Shown piece after piece: positions 16,985 to 25,880 of a DNA stretch of 63,906 nucleotides; the first letter of the stretch is position 1, and each line of letters starts with the position of its first letter. The notes beneath the pieces are model-generated. The model saw nothing but the letters and a program-made list of their open reading frames with translations, searched no databases and was not told where the DNA came from. The stretch is from a virus. Both the position numbers and the translations under genes were made by a program. The stretch is taken from positions 1 through 63,906 of the IMG/VR virus record IMGVR_UViG_3300031521_000058. One strand, written 5' to 3'.

Positions 16985-18784
16985 ATGGAAACAAAATTAA
17001 GAAAAGACATTCCCGAAGAGTTTAAATGGAATTTGACTCATATTTACGAAAATAGATCAGATTTTGATAGTGATTGTAATAAAATTGTTGGATTCACTGA
17101 AAAAATTGAATTATTTAATGGAAAATTATCAAATCCAAAAGAACTGAAAGATTGCTTAGATTTAATGGGAGATGTAAGAAAAATGATCACAAAACTTTTT
17201 TGTTATGCTAACATGTATTTAGATCAAGAGCAAAATAATGAAGATGCAGATAAGTTGGTTCAGAAAGTGAAAGATGCGTCTGTTAAAATAAGTTCAAAAT
17301 GCGCATTCATCACTGATGAAATTATTCATTTTGATGATGAAACAATTTCTATAATATTATCAAATGATGATTTGAAGCTTTATCATTTTGATATTAAAGA
17401 TACCTTAAAAAATAAGAGTCATATTTTATCTAAAATAGAAGAAGAACTTCTTACTAAAATCTCGGATGTTTTTTCTACGTCAAGTGATGTTTATACTATA
17501 TTCAAAAATACTGAACTGAAATATTCAACTGTAAAATTATCTAATGGAGAAGATGTTTTGGTTGATGATAGGAATTATAGAGTATTAATTGAGTCAAGTA
17601 ATAGAGATGACCGTAAATTAGTTTATGATACTTTCTATAAGACATTTGATGAATATAAGAACACACTATCTAAATTGATGTTCAAATTTATTAAGAGTTC
17701 AACAACAGGAAGTAAAATTAGAAATTATAAATCATCTTTAGATCAATCTTTATCATCAGAAAATATTCCAACATCTATTTATGACGGATTGATTGAAAAC
17801 GTTTCTAATAATCTTGATAAAATGTTTGATTATCTTAATCTTAGAAAAGATATTTTAGGATATGAAGATTTGAATTATTATGATTTGTATAATCCTATTG
17901 TTGATGATGTTGATTATGAATATTCGTATGATAACGCTAAGAAATTACTTATTGAATCTACTGCAATTCTTGGTGAAGAATATACAGATATTATGAATAG
18001 AGCAATAAGTGAAAGTTGGATAGATATTTATCCAAATCAATTTAAAGATACTGGTGCTTATATGAATGGTTCTGTGTATGATGTTCATCCTTATATTCTA
18101 TTGAACTATAAAGGTAAATATGATGATGTTTCAACTATGCTTCATGAAGCTGGACACGCTGGACATTCTGTTCTAAGTAATGAAAATCAACCATACAATA
18201 AAGCAAGTTACTCAACATTCATTGCTGAAATTGCATCAACAACAAATGAGTTATTGCTTCTTAATCATATGCTAACTACAACAGATGATAAGCAATTGAA
18301 AATTTTCTTGTTGAATAATTATATTGAACATTTTAGGACTACTGTATTCAGACAAACCATGTTCGCTGAATTTGAAAAATTTATGTATGAATCAGTAGAA
18401 AATGAAGAGGTTCTAACATCATCAATGATGAATGATAAGTATTATGAATTACTTAAAAAGTATCATGGTGAAGATAAAAACATCATAAAAATTGATAAAC
18501 TATATGCAAATGAATGGTCACGTATTCCACATTTCTATTATGATTTTTATGTATTTCAATATTCAACTAGCTTTATTTCTGCAGTTATTCTTTCGACTAG
18601 AATTTTGAATGGAGATAAAGAACAATTAGAAAAATATATGGAATTATTGAAATCTGGTGGTAGTGATTATCCTGTAGATTTGCTTAAAAAAGCTGGTATT
18701 GATTTGACTGATGGAGAATGTTATAAAGATGCATTCAAACAATTCTCTGATTATTTAGAAGAATTGAAATCTTTGCTTAAATGA
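16985..18784 (+). CDS. pepF: Oligoendopeptidase F (M3 metallopeptidase)
   Basis: 599 aa, full length for PepF. The zinc motif MLHEAGHAGHS lies near residue 385, followed by the downstream Glu region (FIAEIASTTNE) and the PepF signature NEWSRIPHFYYDFYVFQY near residue 510. The enzyme cleaves short peptides in the cytoplasm. It lies two bases after the preceding gene and overlaps the next by four (ATGA). Rare in phages; it may recycle peptides or destroy a signalling or defence peptide. Confidence 0.94.
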   Translation: METKLRKDIPEEFKWNLTHIYENRSDFDSDCNKIVGFTEKIELFNGKLSNPKELKDCLDLMGDVRKMITKLFCYANMYLDQEQNNEDADKLVQKVKDASVKISSKCAFITDEIIHFDDETISIILSNDDLKLYHFDIKDTLKNKSHILSKIEEELLTKISDVFSTSSDVYTIFKNTELKYSTVKLSNGEDVLVDDRNYRVLIESSNRDDRKLVYDTFYKTFDEYKNTLSKLMFKFIKSSTTGSKIRNYKSSLDQSLSSENIPTSIYDGLIENVSNNLDKMFDYLNLRKDILGYEDLNYYDLYNPIVDDVDYEYSYDNAKKLLIESTAILGEEYTDIMNRAISESWIDIYPNQFKDTGAYMNGSVYDVHPYILLNYKGKYDDVSTMLHEAGHAGHSVLSNENQPYNKASYSTFIAEIASTTNELLLLNHMLTTTDDKQLKIFLLNNYIEHFRTTVFRQTMFAEFEKFMYESVENEEVLTSSMMNDKYYELLKKYHGEDKNIIKIDKLYANEWSRIPHFYYDFYVFQYSTSFISAVILSTRILNGDKEQLEKYMELLKSGGSDYPVDLLKKAGIDLTDGECYKDAFKQFSDYLEELKSLLK

Positions 18785-19044
18785 TAAAAGTTGGAGATAA
18801 ATTATGTTGTTATAAATCTGAATGTGGTTCATCAATTTTAACTTGTGGTTCATTATATGAAATCATAAGTATTGATATTGATACAGATTATATGAGATTA
18901 TGTATTTTAGATGATAATGATGAAAATTCATTTTTTACAATAAATAAAGATAACTTTGGATTGTCATATAAAAATTGGTTTTATCTAAAAGATATATCAT
19001 ATGAAAGAAAAATAAAAATTTTAGAAATAGAACATAATATTTAA
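18781..19044 (+). CDS. Small SH3-like protein with basic C-terminal tail
   Basis: 87 aa. KVGDKLCCYKSE, SLYEIISIDIDTDYMRLCILDD and FFTINKDNF resemble the small SH3/KOW-type phage barrel. The end YERKIKILEIEHNI is a variant of the recurring RK(x)KL tail. Translationally coupled to pepF. Confidence 0.68.
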   Translation: MIKVGDKLCCYKSECGSSILTCGSLYEIISIDIDTDYMRLCILDDNDENSFFTINKDNFGLSYKNWFYLKDISYERKIKILEIEHNI

Positions 19045-19047
19045 CAT

Positions 19048-19085
19048 AAAAAATCTGAATTACTTTTGTAGTTCAGATTTTTTTA
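19048..19085 (+). terminator. Rho-independent terminator of the infC-pepF operon
   Basis: Stem AAAATCTGAA/TTCAGATTTT with a 12-base loop and T run. The -33 box of the next promoter lies inside its loop. Confidence 0.82.
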
Positions 19086-19095
19086 TATACCTTTG
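19065..19095 (+). promoter_or_regulatory. Bacteroidota-type promoter
   Basis: TTTG, 19-base spacer, TACCTTTG; 38 bases before the ATG of the 46-aa gene. It is interleaved with the upstream terminator. Confidence 0.75.
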
Positions 19096-19133
19096 TATTC
19101 AATTAATTATAAAACAATCTAAAAATTAAAAAA

Positions 19134-19274
19134 ATGAATGAACAATTAATTTCTTTTTACAATGGTTATGTTTCAACTGGATCAAACATTGCTGAATATG
19201 CAGAGAAAAATGGCATTACACCTACTCAGTGCTTTCAATTGGTTACAATGGGTGAGTTTTATAGCAAAAACTAA
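19134..19274 (+). CDS. Small protein, 46 aa
   Basis: MNEQLISFYNGYVSTGSNIAE... to ...MGEFYSKN. Shorter than the usual gene-finding cut-off, but it has its own complete promoter and is followed directly by a terminator, so it is a convincing single-gene unit. Resembles a short helix-turn-helix (IAEYAEKNGITPTQCFQLV), function unknown. Confidence 0.72.
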   Translation: MNEQLISFYNGYVSTGSNIAEYAEKNGITPTQCFQLVTMGEFYSKN

Positions 19275-19293
19275 TTTCAATATTAGTTTATAT

Positions 19294-19328
19294 AAAAAAA
19301 CCAACATTAATAATGTTGGTTTTTTTTG
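19294..19328. terminator. Bidirectional terminator
   Basis: Near-perfect inverted repeat AACCAACATTA/TAATGTTGGTT flanked by A7 and T8, between the convergent 46-aa and 73-aa genes; serves both strands. Confidence 0.85.
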
Positions 19329-19331
19329 TTT

Positions 19332-19553
19332 TTAATTCTTATATAGAACTTTGTGAGTTCGTCCTATGTGGGCTAATGGAGTGTCATTATAGAATTCTTT
19401 AATTTCTTTTGAGTGTAATTTATTATATATTGATTCAAATTTATCTAAAAATTTAATGTCATCATTTGATAAATTAAAAATGTTTGATAATTTGTTATAT
19501 CTGTTGAAATTCTCAGATACCCAAATATTTCTACTTTTATTTGTGAGTATCAT
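19332..19553 (-). CDS. Hypothetical small protein
   Basis: 73 aa, basic, helical; contains NRYNKLSNIFNLSNDDIKFLDKFE. Follows the HAD gene by four bases, so same operon. No recognised domain. Confidence 0.65.
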   Translation of the reverse strand: MILTNKSRNIWVSENFNRYNKLSNIFNLSNDDIKFLDKFESIYNKLHSKEIKEFYNDTPLAHIGRTHKVLYKN

Positions 19554-19557
19554 AATT

Positions 19558-20415
19558 TTACATTACCTTTTTTACTCTTTTATCACCACCTGTATCAAAT
19601 ACTGAATATGTTACATTCTTAGTTGATAATCTTAATTCTAAAAATTGATCCATTGCAGCCTTAACAAAATTAGGATCATCATCTGAAAAACCATATTCAA
19701 CATTTATTCCTAATTTATTTGCATATTTATTAACTAATACATTAAAATCTTGAAGAGCAACTTTTTTTGATTCTTCTATTGGCATTATTCCATATTTTTC
19801 AATGAAATAATCAGATGATACAGTATAAATTGGACATAATTCAATATAATAATCAATTACTTGGTGAGATTCAGTTCCAAATATTTTGTGATATTTCAAA
19901 AGATTGTTTATCATTTGAGTTTTGAAATCAACATCTTTATTCACATTTTCAATTTGTAAATCTTTGAAATTTTCTAAACCATACTCATATATAAGCCAAT
20001 ATAACGCTTTTTTTATGTTTTTTGGCGAGTGACCTCTTGATGTTACAATAGAGAATATATTACCATTTATGATACATTCTATAAATGTTGTCCAAGAAGG
20101 TGCAAATTTCTTATTCATTACAGCATCTTTGAATGCAACGATGAATGTCTCATCTTTTAGTTTACCCCAATCTCTAAAATTTGCAAATGATAGTTGTCCT
20201 GACTTATACCGCCATCCTTCAGCACTTCTGACTTTAGCAAACATTTCTGTGTCTACTTCTTCATCAATCCATTCATTATTTACTAAATGTTCCATGATGA
20301 TTTTAGTGTTTGTGTATAGCAAATTATCATCAATATCAAATGAATAATATTTGAATGTTTTCTCGTTAATTTTAGCGTTCTTTTTGATTTTTAAATTTTC
20401 AACTTTTGTATTCAT
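19558..20415 (-). CDS. HAD-superfamily phosphatase-like protein
   Basis: 285 aa. Motif I YSFDIDDNLLYTNTK (D-x-D), motif II FSIVTSRGHS, and motif IV YGFSDDDPNF fit the HAD fold; a large insertion (residues about 60-120) forms a cap. Probably a phosphohydrolase or nucleotide phosphatase; substrate unknown. Promoter-like TATATTTG lies upstream at 20454-20461. Confidence 0.82.
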   Translation of the reverse strand: MNTKVENLKIKKNAKINEKTFKYYSFDIDDNLLYTNTKIIMEHLVNNEWIDEEVDTEMFAKVRSAEGWRYKSGQLSFANFRDWGKLKDETFIVAFKDAVMNKKFAPSWTTFIECIINGNIFSIVTSRGHSPKNIKKALYWLIYEYGLENFKDLQIENVNKDVDFKTQMINNLLKYHKIFGTESHQVIDYYIELCPIYTVSSDYFIEKYGIMPIEESKKVALQDFNVLVNKYANKLGINVEYGFSDDDPNFVKAAMDQFLELRLSTKNVTYSVFDTGGDKRVKKVM

Positions 20416-20453
20416 TATATACCTTTTTAAGTGAGTTATTATAATTCCGAATA

Positions 20454-20461
20454 CAAATATA
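20454..20461 (-). promoter_or_regulatory. Promoter -7 element for the HAD gene
   Basis: Leftward TATATTTG, 39 bases before the HAD gene ATG. No clear -33 box. Confidence 0.45.
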
Positions 20462-20485
20462 CAAATAATAATTTGAATAAAAAAA

Positions 20486-20761
20486 TTATATGTTATATTT
20501 TTTTGAAGATAAGTGTATTTTTATTTCAGGAATCATATTCAAGTCTACAATCTCTTCTGTTACTTTTTTTATCCACATATTATTATCATAACCTTTATAA
20601 TCTAAGTATAATTGAACAATTTCATTTAAATCAAATGGATTTACATCACTCTCAATTTCTTCTGAGTCTCCATTTGAATGAATCTGCATTAGTCTGTATT
20701 CAGGATCTTGTATAAAAGGCTCAATTTTATTTTCGTATTTTTCAAATTTTCTAATTTCCAT
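20486..20761 (-). CDS. Small protein with leader MEIRKFEKYE and tail KKYNI
   Basis: 91 aa. N-terminus MEIRKFEKYENKIEP and C-terminus HLSSKKYNI both match the tags shared by a set of small proteins in 20.4-34 kb. The body is unrecognised and acidic. Two bases separate it from the next gene of the leftward cluster. Confidence 0.68.
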   Translation of the reverse strand: MEIRKFEKYENKIEPFIQDPEYRLMQIHSNGDSEEIESDVNPFDLNEIVQLYLDYKGYDNNMWIKKVTEEIVDLNMIPEIKIHLSSKKYNI

Positions 20762-20763
20762 AT

Positions 20764-21024
20764 TTAATTATTATGTTTATTGTAGTATTTGTGTACTGTA
20801 TAATTGAAAAAATTTCTAACTATTAAGTTAGATTCTATTGTATAAATCAATAATTTTTTAATTTTATCAAGAAATGTGCTTGTTGTTTCATTTTGAAACA
20901 TCAAATTAGATAATGATCTTGTCATCAGTCCTTCTTCATAATCAAATCCTGTTATTATATTATCATTTATATGTTTTAAATCATATAATTCTTTAATTTG
21001 CATATCTTTTTCTATCATAATCAA
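20764..21024 (-). CDS. Hypothetical small protein
   Basis: 86 aa, helical; overlaps the upstream gene by four bases. Its ends (MIMIEKDMQIKELYD, HKYYNKHNN) only weakly resemble the leader and KFN tail of its neighbours. Confidence 0.62.
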   Translation of the reverse strand: MIMIEKDMQIKELYDLKHINDNIITGFDYEEGLMTRSLSNLMFQNETTSTFLDKIKKLLIYTIESNLIVRNFFNYTVHKYYNKHNN

Positions 21025-21560
21025 ATATTAAATTTTTTTGTTGAGTCATAAGATTCTATATTATTTATGAAATATATTAATGATTGATATTCATCTTTAT
21101 CGAATGTGTAATCCCTGCTAAGATTGAATACATCATTGTCTGTTATTCCTATTTCTAATGCATCATTTCCAGTTTCAGTATAAGTATAAAAATCAACATA
21201 TTCAGAATCTTTACATAAATTATTAAATTTTAAATATTCAGTAATCCATCCAAATGTATCATTTCTATCTGATATTATTTTTTTATAATTATTTATTCCA
21301 TTTTCTTTTAAATATTTCTTATATTCTATCATTCTATTTTTTGATATTTCAAATTCTTCTTCATTTTCATTACTGTCAGTATATGCTATCATATTATCAT
21401 CCCAAAAATCAGTTATTTTAACTATATCTTCTATTTCCTCATATATTTTTAAATATTCAATTGTATATTCTAATAATTCATCATACCTATCTACTATTTT
21501 AGATAATTTATCTTCCCGAATTACACTTTCATTTAATTGAAAAAATCTTTTAATTATCAT
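21021..21560 (-). CDS. Tagged protein: leader MIIKRFFQLNE, tail KKFNI
   Basis: 179 aa. Leader MIIKRFFQLNESVIRED and tail DSTKKFNI place it in the tagged family. The body is acidic with YEDLL and TYTETGNDALEIGI segments, no known domain. Overlaps the next gene by four bases. Confidence 0.7.
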   Translation of the reverse strand: MIIKRFFQLNESVIREDKLSKIVDRYDELLEYTIEYLKIYEEIEDIVKITDFWDDNMIAYTDSNENEEEFEISKNRMIEYKKYLKENGINNYKKIISDRNDTFGWITEYLKFNNLCKDSEYVDFYTYTETGNDALEIGITDNDVFNLSRDYTFDKDEYQSLIYFINNIESYDSTKKFNI

Positions 21561-22093
21561 TCAGTTAATTTGTCTTTTTTGTCAGTCCAAATATAATAGC
21601 CATTGAATTCATTGTCATATACCATATTACCTAATGTTGATATGACGTTTATTGTTGTGTCAAATGTTATTGTTTGTTGAAATGAATATTTAACTTTTTC
21701 TTTATCAATAAACGATAAAGGTTTCATCATAATACCAAAAACGTTTAATGAATCAGGTATATCAGAATAGAATTCTGATAATGCAAAAGTTACTAAATTT
21801 TCTCTAATATTTTCAATATCTTCTTTATCAAAAATACTACATTTAAATACTACTTTTTCTGTACCTAAAATATCTCCTGACATATCATTAATTTTGAATT
21901 GATGTTTCTTTTTATCCATTAAATCAATATATTGTTCATATGTTTTAAAATAATCAACAAGAGTTTTAGTATATTTAGCAGTAGCTAATTTTATGTTATA
22001 GAAAAATTCATCCAATTTTACATTAGGTATTTGAAATTCATATAATGGAGACCATTCTGTGAATTTTTTTATATTATTTATTTCATTTATCAT
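21557..22093 (-). CDS. Hypothetical protein
   Basis: 178 aa. A leader-like NNIKKFTEW is offset by a few residues; there is no KFN tail. Strand-rich body with MKPLSFIDKEKVKYSFQQTITFDTT-type segments. Unknown function, part of the same leftward cluster. Confidence 0.68.
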   Translation of the reverse strand: MINEINNIKKFTEWSPLYEFQIPNVKLDEFFYNIKLATAKYTKTLVDYFKTYEQYIDLMDKKKHQFKINDMSGDILGTEKVVFKCSIFDKEDIENIRENLVTFALSEFYSDIPDSLNVFGIMMKPLSFIDKEKVKYSFQQTITFDTTINVISTLGNMVYDNEFNGYYIWTDKKDKLTE

Positions 22094-22102
22094 TTTTGAT
22101 AA

Positions 22103-22429
22103 TTATTTTTTATATTCATATGAGTTGAATTCTTTTATGTGAGTTAGTTTTTTATATTCATCATCTTTTTCTTTTGCTATTAAATCATCTAATATATCAT
22201 TTAATACAGTTCTTACTAAATTTTTATACTCAATATCATCTGTTATTATATTAGCACCTTTGTTTTTTATATCATCTAAAATATCATTAAACCTTTTAGA
22301 GTTTCTATAATATTTTTTCAATGCTTGTGATGTAGCTCCTTTATTGATATAAAAAATTATAATTGGATATAATTCAGAGAATATATCAGATCTTGCTTGC
22401 TTAGTTAAGTTAGAATTTTCCATATTCAT
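22103..22429 (-). CDS. Hypothetical protein
   Basis: 108 aa, helical and highly charged; no leader or KFN tail. First gene of the leftward cluster, divergent from 22476. No recognised domain. Confidence 0.66.
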   Translation of the reverse strand: MNMENSNLTKQARSDIFSELYPIIIFYINKGATSQALKKYYRNSKRFNDILDDIKNKGANIITDDIEYKNLVRTVLNDILDDLIAKEKDDEYKKLTHIKEFNSYEYKK

Positions 22430-22475
22430 ATATATTAATATTTATTTTCTAAAAATGTTTTTTATATATAATGAC

Positions 22476-22841
22476 ATGATAACTAAATTTAAACTATTTG
22501 AAGATTCTGATAAAAAATTAGTTTGGAATATTCCAGTAAAAATGCCAGATTTTTATATCTCTCTTAAAAAAATTGGAATGCCAGATAAACAAATTATCGA
22601 TTGGATAAGGCTTCGTAAGAATAAAGTTTTTTCAACTAAAGATACTAATACTAATTTTGAAACTATTTCATTAGTAAAACATCCAGAACATGAAGACTCA
22701 TATACATGGTATTGGTATCCAACATCAGAAAGTAATGAATATAATATATTTATGGGTAAATTAGAATGTACTCCAGAAGAAATTCAAGAATACTATGACG
22801 ATATTGAATTTAAAAAAAATACCACTAAATTCAATATATGA
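22476..22841 (+). CDS. Tagged protein: leader MITKFKLFE, tail TKFNI
   Basis: 121 aa from the ATG at 22476; this start is preferred over 22455 because it aligns the leader with that of the next gene (MITKFKLFE in both). Ends KNTTKFNI. Body contains SLVKHPEHEDSYTWYWYP; unrecognised. Its stop overlaps the next ATG (ATGA). Confidence 0.74.
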   Translation: MITKFKLFEDSDKKLVWNIPVKMPDFYISLKKIGMPDKQIIDWIRLRKNKVFSTKDTNTNFETISLVKHPEHEDSYTWYWYPTSESNEYNIFMGKLECTPEEIQEYYDDIEFKKNTTKFNI

Positions 22842-23155
22842 TAACTAAATTTAAATTGTTTGAAACAATTAGTAAAGATGAGCCAGAAATTGGAGATTGG
22901 GTAGTATGTAATGAATCAGAGTTATATTCTTATTATGACGTTATTAATTTCACATCAAATAATATAGGTAAATATATTAGATATGATACAGATTTCATGG
23001 GACCATATGTGATATATTATGAAGAAATACCAAAAAATTTAGAAAAATATTTCTCGCACAATGAAAGAAATATGTCATTAGATGAAATAAAATATATATC
23101 AAAAAATAAAGAAGAATTAGAATATATAATACAAACAAACAAATTTAATTTATGA
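22838..23155 (+). CDS. Tagged SH3-like protein: leader MITKFKLFE, tail NKFNL
   Basis: 105 aa. Leader identical over nine residues to the previous protein. The body EIGDWVVCNE ... NIGKYIRYD ... YVIYYEEIP resembles a small SH3-like barrel and is similar to that of 28057-28395 (GDYVRCHE ... NIGKI ... VKFENIP). Ends QTNKFNL. Confidence 0.74.
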   Translation: MITKFKLFETISKDEPEIGDWVVCNESELYSYYDVINFTSNNIGKYIRYDTDFMGPYVIYYEEIPKNLEKYFSHNERNMSLDEIKYISKNKEELEYIIQTNKFNL

Positions 23156-23664
23156 TAATAAAATTTAATATATTTGAAAATTATTCTGATTATTCTGAGA
23201 TTAGAAAAATTGAATCAACATTAGAATTGATGAAAATTTTAGATGCGAAATCTTTAGATAGTAGAAGCATGGAGCCTTCAATAAAAATGATAAATTTATT
23301 AGATGATGGAGCATATCCAAACATAAAATCTAAAAATGGACAGACTCCTTTGACTTATGCTGCTACGTTATGTTATCATGACTTAATTTATAAACTAATA
23401 GAAGTTGGTGCTGAAATAGAAGCTAAAAATGATAATAATGATACTCCTTTGATGAGATCAGCTATAAATAGTGATGTTGCATCAATGTTTGTGTTATTAT
23501 CTGCTGGATCTTCATTATATTGCAAAAATAATCAAGGACATAAACCATTTGATTTTTTAACTGATTATGATATTAATAAAATAGCTATTAAATTTCCAGA
23601 AAAATATAAAGATTATTTAAAGAAAGATGAGTTTGATAATTCAGTAAAAAAATTTAATTTATAA
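23152..23664 (+). CDS. Tagged ankyrin-repeat protein: leader MIIKFNIFE, tail KKFNL
   Basis: 170 aa. Leader MIIKFNIFENYSD, then ankyrin repeats from about 45 to 140 (KNGQTPLTYAATLCYHDLI, GAEIEAKNDNNDTPLMRSAI, NNQGHKPFDF), then FPEKYKDYLKKD, and tail NSVKKFNL. The pre-tail end matches the C-terminus of the 452-1507 ankyrin protein, which has no tag. A good example of tags added to a known fold. Confidence 0.82.
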   Translation: MIIKFNIFENYSDYSEIRKIESTLELMKILDAKSLDSRSMEPSIKMINLLDDGAYPNIKSKNGQTPLTYAATLCYHDLIYKLIEVGAEIEAKNDNNDTPLMRSAINSDVASMFVLLSAGSSLYCKNNQGHKPFDFLTDYDINKIAIKFPEKYKDYLKKDEFDNSVKKFNL

Positions 23665-23665
23665 T

Positions 23666-24343
23666 ATGAAACATGTTAAAATGTATGAAGAAAATAGTTA
23701 TTCTATAATATTATTCAAAAATGAAAAAGAATTGAAAACATTATTATTAAAAAATGAAGATTTTTCAAAAGGTGATGTATTTCACGGTATAATTGATGTT
23801 TTATATAAAGATTATTCATCTGATATTAATTATGATGATTTTTTAAATTTGGTAAAAGAAAAATATGGAACATTACCGTGTTTTTGTGTTCTTCTTGGTA
23901 ACTATAATGGACAAGTTTTTAATGGCGGGCATCTACAATATTATGATAATGGATATGCCAGTTCTAAATCAAAAGGTTATTATAACCGTGGTGGTAATCC
24001 TTATAATAACGTTGATATTCATGAAAAAATGATTATTTTGTTTGAAAAATTAAAAATATCAGAACATATTTCTAAAAAATTAGTATATGATGCATATTCA
24101 ATAATGAAAGATTTTAATTTTGATAGTGTTAATTTTAATTGTTACAATGGAGATAACGGAGAATATAGTGAGTATGATAATGATAAAAATGAAGATTTAG
24201 ATAAATTAGATCAAAGATGGTATGATATAAATGAAGATTTTATTGATGAATTTAATAATTATCTAAAATCATTAAATTTAGAAGGAGATTCAATATCAAA
24301 ATTAATAGAGTTATCAAACAAAATAAATAAATACAATATATAA
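23666..24343 (+). CDS. Tagged protein: leader MKHVKMYEE, tail NKYNI
   Basis: 225 aa. Leader MKHVKMYEENSYS and tail KINKYNI. Body unrecognised, with PCFCVLLGNYNGQVFNGGHLQYYDNG and KGYYNRGGNP glycine/asparagine-rich turns, which look like a binding or enzymatic core. Last gene before a strong terminator. Confidence 0.74.
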   Translation: MKHVKMYEENSYSIILFKNEKELKTLLLKNEDFSKGDVFHGIIDVLYKDYSSDINYDDFLNLVKEKYGTLPCFCVLLGNYNGQVFNGGHLQYYDNGYASSKSKGYYNRGGNPYNNVDIHEKMIILFEKLKISEHISKKLVYDAYSIMKDFNFDSVNFNCYNGDNGEYSEYDNDKNEDLDKLDQRWYDINEDFIDEFNNYLKSLNLEGDSISKLIELSNKINKYNI

Positions 24344-24373
24344 AAAGAGATGATTAATATCATCTCTTTTTTT
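24342..24373 (+). terminator. Rho-independent terminator
   Basis: Stem AAAAAGAGATGAT/ATCATCTCTTTTT with 4-base loop and T run, overlapping the stop of the preceding gene. Confidence 0.88.
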
Positions 24374-24444
24374 ATATGTCAGTTTAATATTTTTTATTTA
24401 AACCAATTATAAAATAATTGATATAATAAGAAACAATAAATATA

Positions 24445-25806
24445 ATGACAGCACAAGAAAAGAGAGATAAAATAGCAGAATTAAAAACAAAAATTGATGT
24501 AACTAAGGCTGATTATGATAGAGCAAAAGCAATGCAATTAGCTTTGAAATTGGTTATTAACGGTACATATGGAGCATTCGCTCATCCTAAATTTGTATTG
24601 TCAAATTCTCATATTGCAAATGCTATTACTGCTCAAGGACGTGATGTTATAAATTATATGCTTAAAAAAATAGAAACATATTTCTATAAAGAATGGCACT
24701 TAGATGTAAAGACTCATCAACTACTTGGATTAGAATATATTGCTGAAAAAGATGGTAGTTTTTATTTATTAGATAGAAATGGAGATAATATTCATTATAA
24801 ATATGAATCAGTTGATAATTTATTAGAAAAATTGAATTACTATCGTAATGATTTAGTTGAAGATAAAAAAGAATTAAATGGTTATAATGTATTATTTAGT
24901 AGATTTATTCATGATTTCTCTAATGTAACTCAGTTACCAAAAGATGTTCCAATTACAATTTACGGCGATACTGATTCATTATATATTTCATTCGCTCCTA
25001 TGATAAAGTCATGTGGATTTAATGGAGATGAATTAGACTTCATTCTTCATATGGATAGAGTTTTTATAGAAAAAAAATATAATGGTTGGCTAGATGAATA
25101 TGCTGCAAGATATGGAGTTAAGAATATACACAACTTTGAATTAGAAACAATTAATAGATCAGCATTACACATACAAAAAAAGCATTATATAAATAATGTA
25201 GCTTGGGAAGATGGCTTATTTTATGAAAGTATGAGTTATTTTTATCCAAAAGGTGTTGAAATTGTTAAATCATCTACCCCTCCATTTGTTAGAGAAAATA
25301 TTTATGAGTTTTTGAGATATATATTTTCTAATCCTAATAATTTGAATATTAGAAAAATATTACTAATTGTGAAAGATTTGAAAAAACAATTCATGATGGC
25401 TAATATTGAAGATATTAGTATGACTTCAAGTTGCACTAATTATCCAATTAAAGTTATTGATGATGTTACTGATGTTTTATGTGTTAAGGGTGCTCACTTT
25501 GCAGTTAAAGCTGCAGCTTTACACAATTACTTATTAAATAAAAACTCTGAATATAAAACAAAGTATGATAATATTAGAGGAGGACGTATAAAATATTTTT
25601 ATTGTAATCATGTTAAAAATAGCGTATTTGCATATCAAAGAGGATTATATCCATATGAAATATGTGAAAAAGAAGGTGTTAAAATAGATTATGATGAACA
25701 ATTTGATGTGACAATGCTTCACATCGTAAATAGGTTTCTTGAACCAATTGGATTACCTACAATAAATAAAAGATTGTCAGTTTTGAATTCAATCTTTCAA
25801 TTTTAA
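24445..25806 (+). CDS. Family B DNA polymerase, C-terminal part only
   Basis: 453 aa. Motif B is K35-LVINGTYGA, motif C YGDTDSLY at 173-180, and the K-K-x-Y motif lies in HIQKKHYINNV; the remainder corresponds to palm end and thumb. The exonuclease domain and motif A (D-x2-SLYPS) are absent, and the protein starts only about 35 residues before motif B. It therefore cannot be a complete polymerase; the N-terminal part must be encoded elsewhere or the gene is split. It is preceded by a terminator and about 70 bases of non-coding DNA. Confidence 0.9.
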   Translation: MTAQEKRDKIAELKTKIDVTKADYDRAKAMQLALKLVINGTYGAFAHPKFVLSNSHIANAITAQGRDVINYMLKKIETYFYKEWHLDVKTHQLLGLEYIAEKDGSFYLLDRNGDNIHYKYESVDNLLEKLNYYRNDLVEDKKELNGYNVLFSRFIHDFSNVTQLPKDVPITIYGDTDSLYISFAPMIKSCGFNGDELDFILHMDRVFIEKKYNGWLDEYAARYGVKNIHNFELETINRSALHIQKKHYINNVAWEDGLFYESMSYFYPKGVEIVKSSTPPFVRENIYEFLRYIFSNPNNLNIRKILLIVKDLKKQFMMANIEDISMTSSCTNYPIKVIDDVTDVLCVKGAHFAVKAAALHNYLLNKNSEYKTKYDNIRGGRIKYFYCNHVKNSVFAYQRGLYPYEICEKEGVKIDYDEQFDVTMLHIVNRFLEPIGLPTINKRLSVLNSIFQF

Positions 25807-25880
25807 ACAAATATTGTTGTTGATTAATTATCAAACAAATTATCATATTTATAATATATATTTAATAACGTAAAATAAAT

